Positions 34,031 through 45,851 of a stretch of DNA of 64,000 nt are shown here, in pieces (within the stretch, counting starts at the first letter, position 1; the number at the start of each line of letters is the position of its first letter). The notes beneath the pieces were generated by a model, which was not told the origin of the DNA, searched no databases, and worked only from the letters and a program-made list of their open reading frames with translations. Position numbers and translations under genes: made by a program. Source of the DNA: Lytechinus pictus (Eukaryota > Echinodermata > Echinoidea > Temnopleuroida > Toxopneustidae); NCBI RefSeq assembly GCF_037042905.1, contig NC_087252.1, positions 28,262,994-28,326,993 of the forward strand, in the 5' to 3' direction.

Positions 34031-34565
34031 AGGTCAAGTGCACATCAACAAAAAAGTATTTGAATAAATACAGAAACGTCCTTGTTTTAACACAAAACAG
34101 TTATATACACAAAACAATGGTATGCAAATAGAGTTGATTATGTCACTCACATCACATTACTTTTTAAATTTTTGTTGCATTTTTATTATATAAATTTTAG
34201 CAAATTTGATCTAAAAAATCTTTCTCGAATCACAATAGGTTACATTTATGGAAACTATGAATGTTAATGGAGGAATTAAAATCCCTCTTAAAATTTGTTA
34301 ATGAAAATTAAAATAAAATATACATGTCATGTACATGTATCAAACAAAAAAATACACAAGAAATTAGAGTGCGTGTGACATAATCGGTTCTGTAATTTGC
34401 ACATTGACCAAGATGAGCATATAATTGTTTTATAAAATTAGGCAAATTTCTCAATGTCAAAATAGTAATTTTTTGAATTTTGAATCATAGTTTTTATGAA
34501 ATTTTCTGCAATACTTTATTTTTCTTTAAATTCAAATTAATTTTTTGGTGGTGTGGACTTCTCCT
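34031..34565. mobile_element. 535-bp MITE, TTAA family
   Basis: TTAA precedes AGGTCAAGTGCACATC; the right end GTGTGGACTTCTCCT is followed by TTAC. The internal layout (TTTGAATAAATACAG at one end, CTTTAAATTCAAATTAA at the other, a TGATTATGTCACTCAC core) parallels the MITE at 22254. One base of the right TSD is changed. Confidence 0.8.
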
Positions 34566-36468
34566 TTACTCTTTGCTTGGAATAGGGAATACACATTAAT
34601 ATTTATCCACGAACAAAATTGTCTTAACATGCAAATCAGTAATTGGACACATGCTCACTTTCCTTTCATCCAGGCCACTCCCTCACATCCACCAGGTTTA
34701 CAGTCTTATAACAAAAATTATGAATTAATTATAATACCATCACACCATAGCTCCATGATCACACAACATTCATACAGTGCTTCACAACAAATATTTCACT
34801 TCTGTTCATATATGCAATAATTACTGTGGAAAACAAAAACAAGGCGTAACCACATTCAAATACAATAAATTGTGAACATACATGGCACTTAACCTTCAGC
34901 ACATTAGATAACATATAACAGAGTTGCTTGAGAACAAAATATAATTATGGGGCATTGCAAGAAACTTATGTTCAATTGCAAATCAACTGCATGTTTGTGT
35001 TTTATCAAAGGACTTACCCTTAATTTTGGAATGTGTGATTGAGTAGAAAGTTTCTTGCAATGCATTAAAAATGTTCTTTGGTTTTGAATTGTGAATTTTT
35101 ATTTTTGTCAAGCTGTATTCCTGTCCAAGTCAGTATTCTTAGTCCTCCCCAAAACTGTGCTCTAATTTTTTGTTTCCAATATCGATAAAGATCAATTTTC
35201 TGTTGTATCATTATCAGTCCAAAATTTGCAAACGAAAAAAGGGCTTTGTCCAAATCATGGTCTGACTATTATAGTACATGATGGAATCTCCCAGAATGAA
35301 GTAGCAAGCAGAGACCAGAGTCAGCAAGTATGCAGATCTGTGTGTAGAAGAGACAAAAAGAGAGAAATAGTCTAAATTATTCAAAGTATGAATTATGTTA
35401 CATGTAAGTCAATTAAGAGACTAACTAAGTACTGTCTGTGACAGCCACAGTTTTTTTTATTTGAACAAAATGTTTTATAAATACTACTGAGTACGGTAGT
35501 ACCAGACTTTTTACTTTGACTTTAAACTGTTTATAGTCTCTAGAGTAGACTGTCTGAGCTAATCATCATTTAATTCTTAACCGCAGCCAGGGGCAAAAAT
35601 CATCAATGGGCTCAAGCCTCAACTTCGACTAATTAACAAAAAAAGGTTAACAATTTTCAACATAAATCAAGAAATATCTCAATCTATAAAAACTTGATGG
35701 AATTCGGAAACCTGATAATCATTGAATAAAACTTTAGAAGGGATCTACTTATTAAGCTTCGTTTATATTAAGTCTTAATTAAAAAAAAAACAAGTCCCCC
35801 GTCCACAGTCAATGCGAGCCATCTGCCATCATTACAGAAGTTTCAATGTATGGGACCAAAGGCGAAATTCTACCAACCCGCGACGAACGTAATTTTGGCA
35901 TTATTTCGCGCCATCGTGGAGTGAACGAGAAGGTTACTTCCGGGTAAAACGTAAATTTCTTGATTTTTAGGGTATCATTTTCTCTAAAATAAAAATATAA
36001 GGTGAGTTTGCGTCAAGTTGGTTCTGACATATTTTGAACAGTGACTTTTCTTCTTTCTAAAAAACCCCGATCGAAACAATTTGGTTATGTAGCAAAGTCA
36101 GGAACCAAAAGTGAAATTCCGACTACAAAATCGCAGTTAAAATATTACTAAAATAAGCATCAATTAAAGAGGTAAAAATGGTAGGTTGAAAATATCGAAA
36201 TATGGAAAATTATATACCAAAATGTAGATGAAGGTATTGAGAATAACTTACCACAATTCGTTTCGACGTAAACTGAAGTTAGCGACCAGTACAGAGCTAT
36301 AACTTCAGCCCCTCCAATTCAGTGGGAAAATCAAGCCAAATTGATCGCACGTTTTTCTTCGGAGACCGCTAGAGGGCCGCTGAATAAATCTCCGTCAATA
36401 TGCTCATTATCGCGCGAGCTGCGGTCTGACTGCTTAAACTGGTAATTTATAGACGATAATTAGGTTCC
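34566..36468. other. Intron 1, middle part
   Basis: No gene seen. A CpG-richer patch at 35810-35950 includes ACTTCCGGG (ETS-like). ATGTAGCAAAGTCAGGAACC at 36087 repeats 33537. Confidence 0.5.
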
Positions 36469-36673
36469 ATGACATTTGTTCTGGCGACAATTGCTCCGGC
36501 GACAATTGCTCTGCTCTTGATTCCGCGCAAAAATGGAATGAGCAACTTCAACCCTGGGTTTAATGTCACTACCCTATCCTAAACCTAATATAAAACCCTA
36601 TTGCGACCCTAACCCTACATCTTAGACAAAATTAAGCCCGGAGCAATTGTCGCAGGAGCAAATGTCGTGTCAC
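36469..36673. mobile_element. Short MITE with GCGACAATTGCTCCGG inverted ends
   Basis: TGACATTTGTTCTGGCGACAATTGC at the left is mirrored by GGAGCAATTGTCGCAGGAGCAAATGTCGTGTCA at the right. The interior has CCTAAACCTAAT and CCCTAACCCTA telomere-like words. Confidence 0.78.
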
Positions 36674-36767
36674 CGATATTTAATCAGGCTTAAAGTTTTG
36701 TGAAACATTTTCAGTAATAAGGTTCAATAGTGAGAAAGGTGTAGGATGTAGATTGTGGTACTAAAAA

Positions 36768-37235
36768 CAGACCTGCCAACCAGTACGTTATAGCCGTATT
36801 TAGTACGTTTTTGCAACCAAAATACGGCAGTACGTTTTTTCTTTGAAAAATACATTTTTTGTAAAAAAAAGTAAATAAAAAAATATATATATATATTTTT
36901 TTAAAACTAAAATCGTAATTTATTGAGAAAAATAATCTCTTTATGTCTCTATTTCATAAAACGTGCGCAAATATGGTTATTAGATCAATGTAATTTCAGG
37001 TAACTTTTTTTTTTCAATCATTTTGTTCAAACCAGGGTGAAGATATATATACACATGTTTTAATGTTTTTTTTTTCATCTGCAAGAGCAGTGCGCATTTT
37101 AGCTTGCATGCAGCTTGAGCGCCACGATGAGCGAGCGCGCCAAGCATTTTATTATAAAATACACTTTTTTGGGGAAAAATACAGTTTTTTTTATCACAGA
37201 ATACAGTTTTTCATTCCCAGAGGTTGGCAGGTCTG
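36768..37235. mobile_element. 468-bp MITE, CAGACCTGCCAACC ends, TSD TAAAAA
   Basis: CAGACCTGCCAACC and its inverse GGTTGGCAGGTCTG are exact and flanked by TAAAAA (36762-36767 and 37236-37241). TACGTTTTT and ATACAGTTTTT words fill the interior. It sits only about 130 bp upstream of exon 2. Confidence 0.87.
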
Positions 37236-37363
37236 TAAAAATAGCTTAAGATATCAGCTTATATATTGATAACAATGATCATAATAATATGCAGCATGCG
37301 CTAAATACAGATGTTTCTAAGCACTGCATATTAAAGTTGCATCTCTCTCCTTGTCTCTGGCAG

Positions 37364-37663
37364 GTACTTCCAGCTGCAGGGTCAGCGGCTTTTCTCGCTT
37401 CAGCTTGTTTGGCTTCCACGTTGAGAACGGGAGTGGCCATATCAACGGCACCAACGCTGTCTTCAGGTTTGGCGAGGAATACAACGAAACCTACATGGGC
37501 ATGACGACGGTGCGGGGCATTCAGGCTAACCACTGGCAGCGTTGCGTCTATGCCCCCGGGGCCAATATTACGTTCCGACTTGATTTCTACTTCTCCAATG
37601 CCAGTTTTCATCTTCAATCGGGGGCTAATGCCATTCCTCTAAGAGCAACAATTAATGGATCAG
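37364..37663 (+). CDS. Exon 2: core of LolA-like domain 1
   Basis: Acceptor TCTCTGGCAG, donor G|GTAAAT, entered and left in phase 1. It encodes 100 residues with SSCRVSGFSRFSLFGF, the repeat motif MTTVRGIQANHW followed by QRCV, and a strand-rich FRLDFYFSNASFHL. The TT-V-R-G-I-x4-W block recurs in exon 7. Sequons NGS, NGT, NET, NIT, NAS are present, implying a glycosylated luminal or extracellular location. Confidence 0.9.
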
Positions 37664-38318
37664 GTAAATTTGATGTCTGTACATCAAATTTGTATTTAAT
37701 ACAGTACACCTAGGTGGAGAGATGCAATCGTTTATTCATGTTGTGTAAGCCCTAGCAAACAATATTGTAGAGCAATCATCCATTTAATATTTGACTTGAG
37801 TTCATGTGAAACATGAAACATGAAATTTAACTAAACTTTTGGGAAGGTTATTTGCTTCCCCCCTCCCTCAGTTAATTTTAGTCGCTTGTAACAAGCTTGT
37901 TATTTTTCTAAATAAAAATTTGAAATGACTCTGCCTGCATAAAGCTATTATTTGTCCCTGTGTTGTTGACACATATCTAAAAAAATGAGGGCAGCTAAAA
38001 ATAAAATGTATTGTAGAAATGGTAATGTTTGCAACTTCATATTGTCTGAAAACAGTCTCCTTTTGTCTACATGAACATGTATAACTCTTTCTAGGTAAAA
38101 AATGGTTCCACATGACATTGTAATATTTTATAATTAAAAAAAATAATTGTTTTGACAGACAAAATTTTAACTTCCCAGTGACATATGATGTGATATCATA
38201 AATGGTACATGTATGTTGATACGTTGTTTGGCTTGAGCAGTTATGGATGTATTGAATAATGATGTGCAACCTTTGCATTCCTGTTCTGATATTGTTTATT
38301 ATGTTTTATTTCTGACAG
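37664..38318. other. Intron 2
   Basis: Non-coding; the minus-strand ORF at 37868-38278 has no recognisable domain. No repeat recognised. Confidence 0.6.
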
Positions 38319-38416
38319 CTGTAAACAGAACAACGCAGCAAATGTACAATTTCTATCACAATTATGAATATCTAGAAGTTGAGCCAGGTCCTATAACCTT
38401 GGAAAGAGCCTTTGAG
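38319..38416 (+). CDS. Exon 3: end of LolA-like domain 1
   Basis: Acceptor TTTCTGACAG, donor GAG|GTGAGA, entering in phase 1 and leaving in phase 0. It encodes 33 residues rich in aromatic positions (MYNFYHNYEYLEVE) ending ERAFE. Joined to exon 4 the text reads on smoothly to PPLGVLCEGY, although intron 3 between them is about 19.4 kb. Confidence 0.85.
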
Positions 38417-38452
38417 GTGAGACACTAAATTTTTTGCATTTACTCGTGAGGA

Positions 38453-38917
38453 CTTTTGATTGTGGCCCAGTGGATTAGTCTTCCGACTTTGAAACAGAGG
38501 GCCGTGGGTTAGAATCCCAGCCATGGCGTAATTTCCTTCAGCAAGAAATTTATCCACATTGTGCTGCACTCAACCCAGGTGAGGTAAATGGGTACCAGGC
38601 AGGATCAATTCCTTGAATGCATGAGTGCCAAAATGCAGCTCGAGCTAAAGCCGGGGTAATGATAATAATAACAATGCACCTCGGAATAGAATATTTCTAG
38701 ATAGATGGCGCTATATACAGGGGTGTGAGAGTTCAGATTTTTATCTGATTTCAGATTTTTTTTTCCAGCTTAATTTCAGCTTATTTTGGGTCTTCCTCTG
38801 TACAAAAAGTATGGGAGCTCTTTCTATTTCAGACTTTTTCAACACTCTTCAGCTTTTTTCAGATCTTTTTATTTGTGACCACTCACACCCCTGTATATAA
38901 ATGCCTATTGTTGTTAT
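38453..38917 (+). mobile_element. tRNA-derived SINE, interrupted by a MITE
   Basis: Box A-like TGGCCCAGTGGATTAGTC and box B-like GGGTTAGAATCCC lie near the 5' end. The body has TTCAGCAAGAAATTTATCCAC, TGCTGCACTCAACCCAGG and GGTAATGATAATAATAACA, and the 3' part GATGGCGCTATATA continues after the MITE as TATATAAATGCCTATTG. Relatives are at 39944-40023 and 60437-60690. Confidence 0.85.
38718..38893. mobile_element. 176-bp MITE with CAGGGGTGTGAG ends inside a SINE
   Basis: CAGGGGTGTGAG and CTCACACCCCTG are exact inverses, flanked by TATATA on both sides (38712-38717 and 38894-38899). Removing it joins the SINE 3' end into GGCGCTATATAAATGCC. Confidence 0.87.
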
Positions 38918-39583
38918 AAGGTGTTGCATAAAGCTGTTCTTAAGTTACAAGCGACTTTATGAACGATTGTTGACCCTTTCTCAGGAACTAAATCAACGCC
39001 AAAGCCCTATGGGAGTCTGGTGTGTATTATTTACCACAAGAAATGATAACCAGAAAGTCACTGGTAAATTACAATCAGCTTAAATATCGAATGCCCACCT
39101 AATGCTGTAGAGCTCTCTAGAGTGACATTTTCAGCAACACTTTTTCTGTCACCCATCCTGTAATGGGTTGAGTCTCGGTTGAAGCCTTAAAGGAACAAGT
39201 TCAAAATGAGTCCCTTTTTTGCTCCCCAAATTGGCAACAATCAAACATGTTCTTTTCGTTTTCATAAAAAAAAATTAAAATAAAGTATGGATAGAACATA
39301 TTTCTAAATTTATGATGAATCAATAGAATTGATTCATATTGAAAAGTTACCAATTTGCATTTTTAACCGATGAATTTGTTATTTTCATTGCATTGCCAAT
39401 TTAGAGTGTGTAGTAATTTCCTTCAACATTATCGGCTTTTATTTAGGAATGGCAAAACATACTGTTATGGGAAGGGTATATCAAGCTTGCCACCATACAG
39501 GGATGTTGTTGAGAAAGGAAGAGCATATTCTAACAACAACAAAAAAGCAGATCTGCTTCTATCATGCGTACAATATAGCCTTA
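38918..39583. other. Intron 3 spacer with a diverged MITE piece
   Basis: TTGCATAAAGCTGTTCTTAA...GCGACTTTATGAACGATTG resembles the MITE at 42311. TTAAAGGAACAAGTTC near 39188 resembles a TTAA-MITE left end without a partner. Confidence 0.45.
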
Positions 39584-39896
39584 GGCCCGTATTCTGAAGT
39601 CGGGTTTAACTTAAACTCAGGTTTAAAGTTGTGGTTTAAGTATGGGAAGCCAAAAGTGTCAAATTTTTTATTAAGTTGTACATTTCTTTATATGTTTATT
39701 CTGCTCTTTCCTGATTCATTGATGGTGAAGACATCATCTATTTATACTTCCTGGATAATTATGAATGATTTAAGAACCAAATTAGCTAAAATATGATATC
39801 TCTACTGTTATTGATTTAGGTAACAATTTGCCATCCATACTTAAACCACAACTTTAAACCTGAGTTTAACTTAAACCCGACTTCAGAATACGGGCC
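39584..39896. mobile_element. Harbinger-like MITE, GGCCCGTATTCTGAAG ends, TSD TTA
   Basis: GGCCCGTATTCTGAAGTCGG and its exact inverse bound 313 bp, with TTA on both sides (39581-39583 and 39897-39899). The inverted repeat continues through GTTTAACTTAAACTCAGG and TTTAAAGTTGTGGTTTAAG, so arms exceed 55 bp. Confidence 0.93.
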
Positions 39897-39943
39897 TTAA
39901 TGTCTGGAACAGTAAAGTTACATAGGTGTAATATGGAACATTG

Positions 39944-40023
39944 ACATGGTCTAGTGGTTTTGACTCCGTCTTCCACAATAAATTATCCACATTGTACTGC
40001 AGTCAACCCAGGCATGATGAATG
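39944..40023 (+). mobile_element. Truncated SINE
   Basis: CATGGTCTAGTGGTTTTGAC, then CACATTGTACTGCAGTCAACCCAGG, match the SINE body at 38453 and 60437 with the box B region deleted. A G tract interrupts it at 40026. Confidence 0.65.
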
Positions 40024-40892
40024 GAGGGGGGGGGGGGGTGGCAGGATTACTGTCAATCATTCATGCAGCACTGAACAGCTTTTTAGCTACATACATTGTA
40101 CTAAAATCAGGAATGAGGTTACATGTATTGTGCCATGTATCCTGGGGGGGGGGAGGGGTGGGAGAAAGCACTATTATGATCGCTTGTTAGGCGATGTACT
40201 TTTGGATACAGGGTCAAATCGGGCAAAATTCATCAGTATTTAATAAAAAAATATACTGTAGTGGTCAATGGTTACATACATGTAGACAATAAAATAACAA
40301 ATTTCAATCTTGATTTTCTCAAAATAATCCCTTTGTACAAATTTGCATGAATTTTGAATTTATTATTAACAAACTTCATTCATATGGCATGAATATTTTG
40401 TCTTAAAATATATACAATGATAACATAAACAAAAACACTCATAACTGTATGTCGTATAAATCAGTAATACATCAATACATAGGTTTCCAACTATTATGCA
40501 TGTTAAATTGGATCTATCTATATTAAACAAATGCTATGAAGTTCATATCTTCAGATCATGTTCTTCACATTTGTGGGAATAGAATATTGCAAGAAATTTT
40601 GATAAGAAAAACCTTGAAAAACTTCCTCCTGTTGCCCCTCCCCCACCTGCCTCGGCAACCTTACTCTATGTTATACATTGTGCTGCCATGTAGCCTCAGA
40701 TTTCTCTTCTATATTTGTCTCATTAAATTAACGATTTAGCTTACATGAGATCTCAACTTGGTCAATATGACGAGGGATTGCTGAATTACATCATTTTCTT
40801 TTTCCTTGTTTACATCATGAAAGGTGTAACTCCCCCACCCTTCTTGGGGTAGCACCAGTTATTACCATATATGAATTCTGCTTTTATTACTT
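40024..40892. other. Intron 3 spacer with G tracts
   Basis: G runs at about 40026 and 40144; otherwise AT-rich. No gene. Confidence 0.5.
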
Positions 40893-41367
40893 ATATGCTT
40901 TTCACACTGCATTTCATTAACCCCATACTATCCTTAATCCCGGACTATCCTTCACCCCATACTATCTTTTTTTCGATTCACACTGTCTTTGTTAACCCCG
41001 TACTATTGCTTAGCCGGGGTTAACGCCTTAACCCCGGGCAATCACACAGCTCATAAATATTGATGATTTTACCATGCAGAGCGCGATTAACGTGCAATTT
41101 CGACTTCTGTGATTGGCTAATGCTTAGCCCCGCTTTTGCTTAGCCCTGTTTCGTTTCACACTGCATCTCTTAGCACCGCAAATAAGCCGGCTAACCCTGC
41201 TCTTTTGCAGGGCCAGATAGTACCGTACTATTTACCGTGCTAGCCCACTTTGCTAAAACGTAGTGTGAAAAGAAGTGGGCTAAGCTTAACCCCGGGAAAT
41301 TGGTGGGGCTAAGACCCCCCCTTAGCCCCACCAATTTAGGACAAAAAGTGCAGTGTGAAAAGCATAT
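40893..41367. mobile_element. 475-bp MITE with ATATGCTTTTCACACTGCA ends
   Basis: ATATGCTTTTCACACTGCA at the left and its inverse at 41349-41367 are exact. Inside are repeats of CCCCATACTATC and CTTAGCCCCG, and further TTTCACACTG/AGTGTGAAAAG words near 41152 and 41267, suggesting a nested or duplicated terminus. Confidence 0.88.
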
Positions 41368-41824
41368 TATTGTATTGGGATTAACCACCGATTCCTTGTT
41401 TTGTAATCGTACTCTATCTAGGGCTATCTCTATGTAGTCTGCTGCGCAAACCCTTCACTTGAGTTAACCGGTCTGAGTGTGCAGTTTACAATGACATGTG
41501 TAAAGAAGACCTTCGTACATATACAGCATATTATTTATTGTTGTTTTAGCGGTGCGAAGTATTCAGCAGTGAATGTTTGCGCCAGTTTTACATGTGCTAG
41601 TCCTGTGCGAAGAGACCCACTTGTTGATCAAAGTTTCAATCAGGGTCTGTGCCTGCAGACTACATGTCTCAAGGCAAAGCCAAATGCATTGTGGATGTGC
41701 GTTGGATGCATTTCTAAAGAAGTATTGTGTGTGTTCGCTCACTGATTAGCATGATGGTGATACATAACAGAGTGATATAATCAGATTTGGCAAGTTGTCA
41801 ATATGCATCTACATTACATGTACA
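41368..41824. other. Intron 3 spacer with a short ORF
   Basis: The 88-residue plus ORF at 41479-41745 is cysteine-rich near its end and follows a pyrimidine tract with AG (41549), but has no donor, no homologue I know, and no phase fit to exons 3 and 4 because it ends in a stop. Confidence 0.35.
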
Positions 41825-42240
41825 TGTATCTCAAATTCAAATTTATTTCCACAGCTAAAAATATATGACAAATCATTGACATTTTAAAAAGAGATATATT
41901 ACATGTGCAGGGGTCAAAGAAAGCACAACTGCTTGTATAAATTGGCCCCATTGTAACAATAAATCATTAATACATGTGAAATGAACAATAACAATATAAT
42001 CATAACATTAAAAATAAGTCTAAGAAATAGAGAGAGAGATGGGGTGAAAACAAATCATTAAAATACATGGAAAGCCGTGTTTAGAAGCGCTTTGTTTCGG
42101 AAACATGCACGCTTAAACTGATTTAGAGATATAGATAATTTAACAGAATTAGGTTATGAGTTCCAAAAGAGTGGTCCAAAATAGAAACAGATCGTCTAGT
42201 TTACATTACGTCTTACCCCCGTTTGGGAACGGACCGCAGT
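41825..42240 (-). mobile_element. Probable LINE 3' end fragment
   Basis: On the minus strand a decayed reading with FWTTLLE-like text near 42180 precedes an AT-rich tail that ends in an AAATTTGAATTTGAGA context. The arrangement parallels the clearer LINE remnant at 54530-55265. Weak evidence. Confidence 0.3.
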
Positions 42241-42310
42241 TCGGATTGCAAACTGCGGTATTTCACCCCATTTTGCGTTTGAAAATCTAAAACATCATTT
42301 CCAAGCCCTG

Positions 42311-42447
42311 GGGGTCGTTTCATAAAGCTGTTTGTAAGTCAAGAGCGACTTTAACAACGACTGGTGATCATCGCCAATTGTACCATTTACCGCAAGACAT
42401 GATCACCAGTCGCTCTTAACTTACGAACAGCTTTATGAAACACCCGC
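42311..42447. mobile_element. Harbinger-like MITE, GGGTCGTTTCATAAAGCTG ends, TSD CTG
   Basis: GTTTCATAAAGCTGTTTGTAAG and its inverse pair through GAGCGACT and ACTGGTGATCAT around a short centre. CTG flanks both sides (42308-42310 and 42448-42450). Confidence 0.87.
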
Positions 42448-43001
42448 CTGATCAACCCCACTTGGCCAGGTAATCCCCAGGTAATCCCCACAGGCCAGAT
42501 TATGAGCGTTGAGCCAAGGACGAAATGATAACAACAGCTGTGCTATTACGTAAGTCTTCTCTGCCTGTAGAAGGACCTTCGGAATTAAATTATTGTATTC
42601 GATATTTAATCACGTTTTCAAAGGCATATTGTATTCAGAAATTCAATGCTAGCCCATTTTCAATTTCGAACAAAGAAAATCAACCTCGAAATAAGGAAAG
42701 TAAGTGAATAAAAAATGGCGACATGTTTTCCCGGACCACACTCGGGCTGTTGTGTTATCTTCGGACCGAGGTCAAGAAACAGGTGTTTTGATACTTACAT
42801 TGCATGCCTGGGGCAGTAGGGTTTTCGTACTTGGAGAAGAGGGGTATAGTGTTATCAAACGGAGCTCTTTCGTCATGTAAAGCTATGCATGTATGGCAAA
42901 GGAGGATGGTAACTGTTAACAATCTATTTTGATATGAGTGATACAAATTATTCATTTAAAAAATAATCTGGAAGAGACTCGGGTAACATGATTGTGGCAT
43001 A
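42448..43001. other. Intron 3 spacer
   Basis: Short ORFs only; no repeat recognised before the CACAGTGAGCCA terminus. Confidence 0.5.
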
Positions 43002-43019
43002 CACAGTGAGCCACTGCAG

Positions 43020-43645
43020 TTTTTTCGCCCTTTTTTCGCCGTTTTGTGTGTTATAACCTATGGGAAATTCAAAGTTGCAGTTTTTTCGCCGTTTTGAAAA
43101 CGGCTAGAAAAGGGCGAAGAAAGGGAGAATTTTTGGAGAAAAAACGGCCAAAAAACGGCTACATTAGGTTTCTTACATAAATCTTGAATTATTATGGAGT
43201 GCCATGATTGTTTAATATTAGCGGAGCTATTGATTTCCCCATGAAAACGGCGAGAAAACGGCGAATGATAAGGACGAGGATCCTGTTAGAGGAGTGAAGA
43301 TACTGAAAGAAAACGGCTAATAAACGGAGAGAAAAGGGCGAGAAAACGGAGACAAAAGGGCGAATGGGTAGTAAGGCGCGCGTTGCATAAAACGGAGAAA
43401 AAAGGGCGAGAAAACGGAGACAAAAGGGCGAATGGGTATAAGGCGTGCAGTGCATAAACGGAGAGAAAATTGTGAATGGGTCCCAGGGAGTGCATTGCAT
43501 GAAAGGGAGAGAAAGTGGCGGGACAACGGAGAGAAAAGGGCAGCTGAGTAGTAAGAGGTGAGAGCATGAAACAGCAAAAAAGTTAGAAAAAAAAGAAAAG
43601 GGCGAATGGGTAGTACGAAGTGCATTGCATAAAATGGCAAAAAGA
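43020..43645. repeat. Left subterminal AACGG/GGGCGA repeats
   Basis: The stretch 43020-43160 alternates TTTTTTCGCC and AAAACGGC words. From 43230 units of roughly 65-70 bp repeat (GGGCGAATGGGTA at about 43360 and 43428, GTGAATGGGT at 43471, GCGAATGGGTAGTA at 43602) with AACGGAGA spacers. Minus-strand ORFs of up to 176 residues here translate the repeat and are not genes. Confidence 0.85.
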
Positions 43646-45374
43646 AATGTGAAAATGTGTGATATGCATTGAGAAAAAGTGACTAGAAGACGTAGAATAT
43701 ATATTTGCAATTTTTCTGCCAACTTCAGATTTTCTGAAGAACTCCTTTTGGAAATAAGCTCTAGTTTTCATGGGTAATATTTAATAATAATTCTCATTTC
43801 ATTCATGTAAACAATTTTTTATTTTACTTTCGGGGGGGGGGGGGGGTTACGCCTTCTTTCATAAATCTTATTTACATATTGTATAGGCCTACTACATTAA
43901 TTGTTTTATTTCAACATTTTTTATATTTCATGTGGAATTTGATAAAATGTCAATCAGATGAAAATAAAATGTAATTGAATTGGATTGAAACTTCTTTGAA
44001 TACTTTATTCTTTACTCTTATTTTCCCTTCTTCATGGGCGGGAACCCGAGGGGGACGTGTCCCTCACTTTTTGGAAAGGGGGGCATAATATCAAATCCCC
44101 CTCTACTATTTGTGGTCTTTTATGATGGAGAACAATAAATCATTCAAAGTCGAATGTATAGTTAAAGAGCTTAAATTTGCCCTATTTACTAAAAAAATGC
44201 AAAATTTCTCCCGCCGAATATTGGCACGCAGGTTGTCAGGGAAGTAATCTACAAAATTGTATCGTAATTTTTTTCATGCAAATCGCTATTAAGTAATTAT
44301 GCTTAAAGTTTACAAAGTTTTCCCATATTTCACGCAAAAATACAGAAGAGAGAGAGAGAAAAAAAACAAAGTTAAAAAATAACTCAGATCAATTCAAACT
44401 GCAAGTCATTTTCCGTGATTTTCTGGGATCTACACACAGACACAGACACACACACACACACGCAAAGTTAGCATACAGTGTACTTGTACCAGCTGCCGCA
44501 CGTGGCTTGGCCTGCCTGCCTGTGTGGTGTGTGGCAGGCTTGCATGATCGGAGGAGATTTGCAAACTCTGAATCAAATTTAAGTGAACAATCTCACATGA
44601 TTAACAGTATTTCCAACAAAATAATCACAAAATCGGCAGGAAATTTAAACATATATGGATCCTCAGATTAATGATTTGGTGATGTAGTCGTAGAAGCAAG
44701 TTATCGAGTTTTCATTACTAGATCGATCTAGTTGTTTCAGCTTTTGTTTTGAGTGAAAATGAGTCTTTTCGTGTTCGCACCAATAACAAGAAGACAAGAC
44801 AAATAGAGATAGAGATGGTGTGATGCCGCGATGTTCATTTTATTAAAGTTTGACAATGTTTCACCTTCAAATTTTATTTGTTTCTAAAACATTTTAGTTT
44901 TCTAACAATTTTTAAATATATCATAAAAAAGACAAATATCTGTAAGATTTTTTGTTAGATGATTACATTTGTTTTGTTTGCTTGAAGGTTAATTTTTTTC
45001 CTCTTTAATCCTTTCTTCATTTCTATCTTTATTGCTTTCTTTCGTTCATTTTCTCTCTTTTCTATCTTTTTTCTTCATCCTTTCTTCTATCCTTCCTGCT
45101 TGCTTTTTTTCGTTCTATCTTATTTCAAATCTTTCCTAGCTTTCTTTCCTGATCCTTTCTCTCTCTCTGTTCATTTTTTTTCTTCCCTTCCTTCCTTTTC
45201 TTACTTTCCTTTTATTTCCTTTCTTCTTTCTTTCCTTATATTTTTTGGTTCCCTTCCTCTCCTCTTCTCTTTTCATTCTTTCTGTCATTCCATATTTCTT
45301 CCTTTCTTTCATTCTTTTCTTGCTTTCACTCTCGCATGATAATGCGAAAGGCACTTTTCATGTTCCTGATGCTG
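43646..45374. repeat. Interior of the 10.8-kb element: spacer and CT-rich tract
   Basis: A G tract near 43832, GGGCGGGAACCCGAGGGGGAC near 44038, an AC run near 44440, and a long CTTT/CCTT tract at 44990-45330 giving misleading S/F-rich ORFs. No transposase ORF is seen. Confidence 0.6.
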
Positions 45375-45494
45375 CAGTCACATTTCCCCTACCGCGGCGT
45401 ATGGCGAGTCGAAAACAGCCGTTTTATTAATGTGTAGATGGTACAAAAAAGTCTTAACGGATGTGTTTGACCCGCTGTAAGGGAAATGTGACTG
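45375..45494. mobile_element. Palindromic MITE, AGTCACATTT family (copy 3)
   Basis: CAGTCACATTT and AAATGTGACTG bound 120 bp containing GGCGAGTCGAAAACAGCCG, as in copies at 5139 and 5503. Confidence 0.83.
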
Positions 45495-45521
45495 GGCCAT
45501 TGGTCATGTAGGCCTAAGTAG

Positions 45522-45689
45522 TTATTCCCTAATTCGACTCTCAATCGTGAATAAATTATTTTCAGTCACGCCTCACTATCCTTAAGCACAACCAGTGCAA
45601 CAACATCAACACCTGAAATAGAAACATTTATATACTTTCCAAAAAACATACCTGTTTCGAGGGGAGCACCAAGCTTCGACGGCAAGACA
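45522..45689 (-). repeat. Ngaro split direct repeat B2
   Basis: 168 bp, matching 45980-46147 from TTATTCCCTAATTCG to GACGGCAAGACA. It is the terminal 3' repeat of the element on the minus strand. Confidence 0.93.
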
Positions 45690-45851
45690 GCACGAACGGT
45701 ACTTACTGACGAATGTACTGAGGCCTCCCTCTGAGTTCAGATCTCGAAGAACTCATCAATGTACTGTACATGCTGTAAGGCCTATTCATCCATCAGAATT
45801 CTCTTTGCTCTATCTTCTTGCATCCAGTCAATCGTCCACATATCCATCCCG

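Noticed and set aside
36580-36630. Telomere-like CCCTAACCCTA as an interstitial telomere
   Set aside because: Only a few degenerate units inside a MITE; too short for a telomeric array.
39941-40243. Glycine-rich ORFs
   Set aside because: Produced by G tracts next to a SINE fragment.
41479-41745. Cysteine-rich 88-residue ORF as an extra exon of the LolA-like gene
   Set aside because: It ends in a stop without a donor, while exon 3 joins exon 4 in phase without it.
43192-43722. 176-residue minus-strand ORF and its overlapping companions
   Set aside because: They follow the 65-70-bp subterminal tandem repeats; all three frames are open only because of repeat composition.
45100-45430. S/F/L-rich plus ORF and K/E/R-rich minus ORF
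   Set aside because: CT-rich simple repeat read in both directions.
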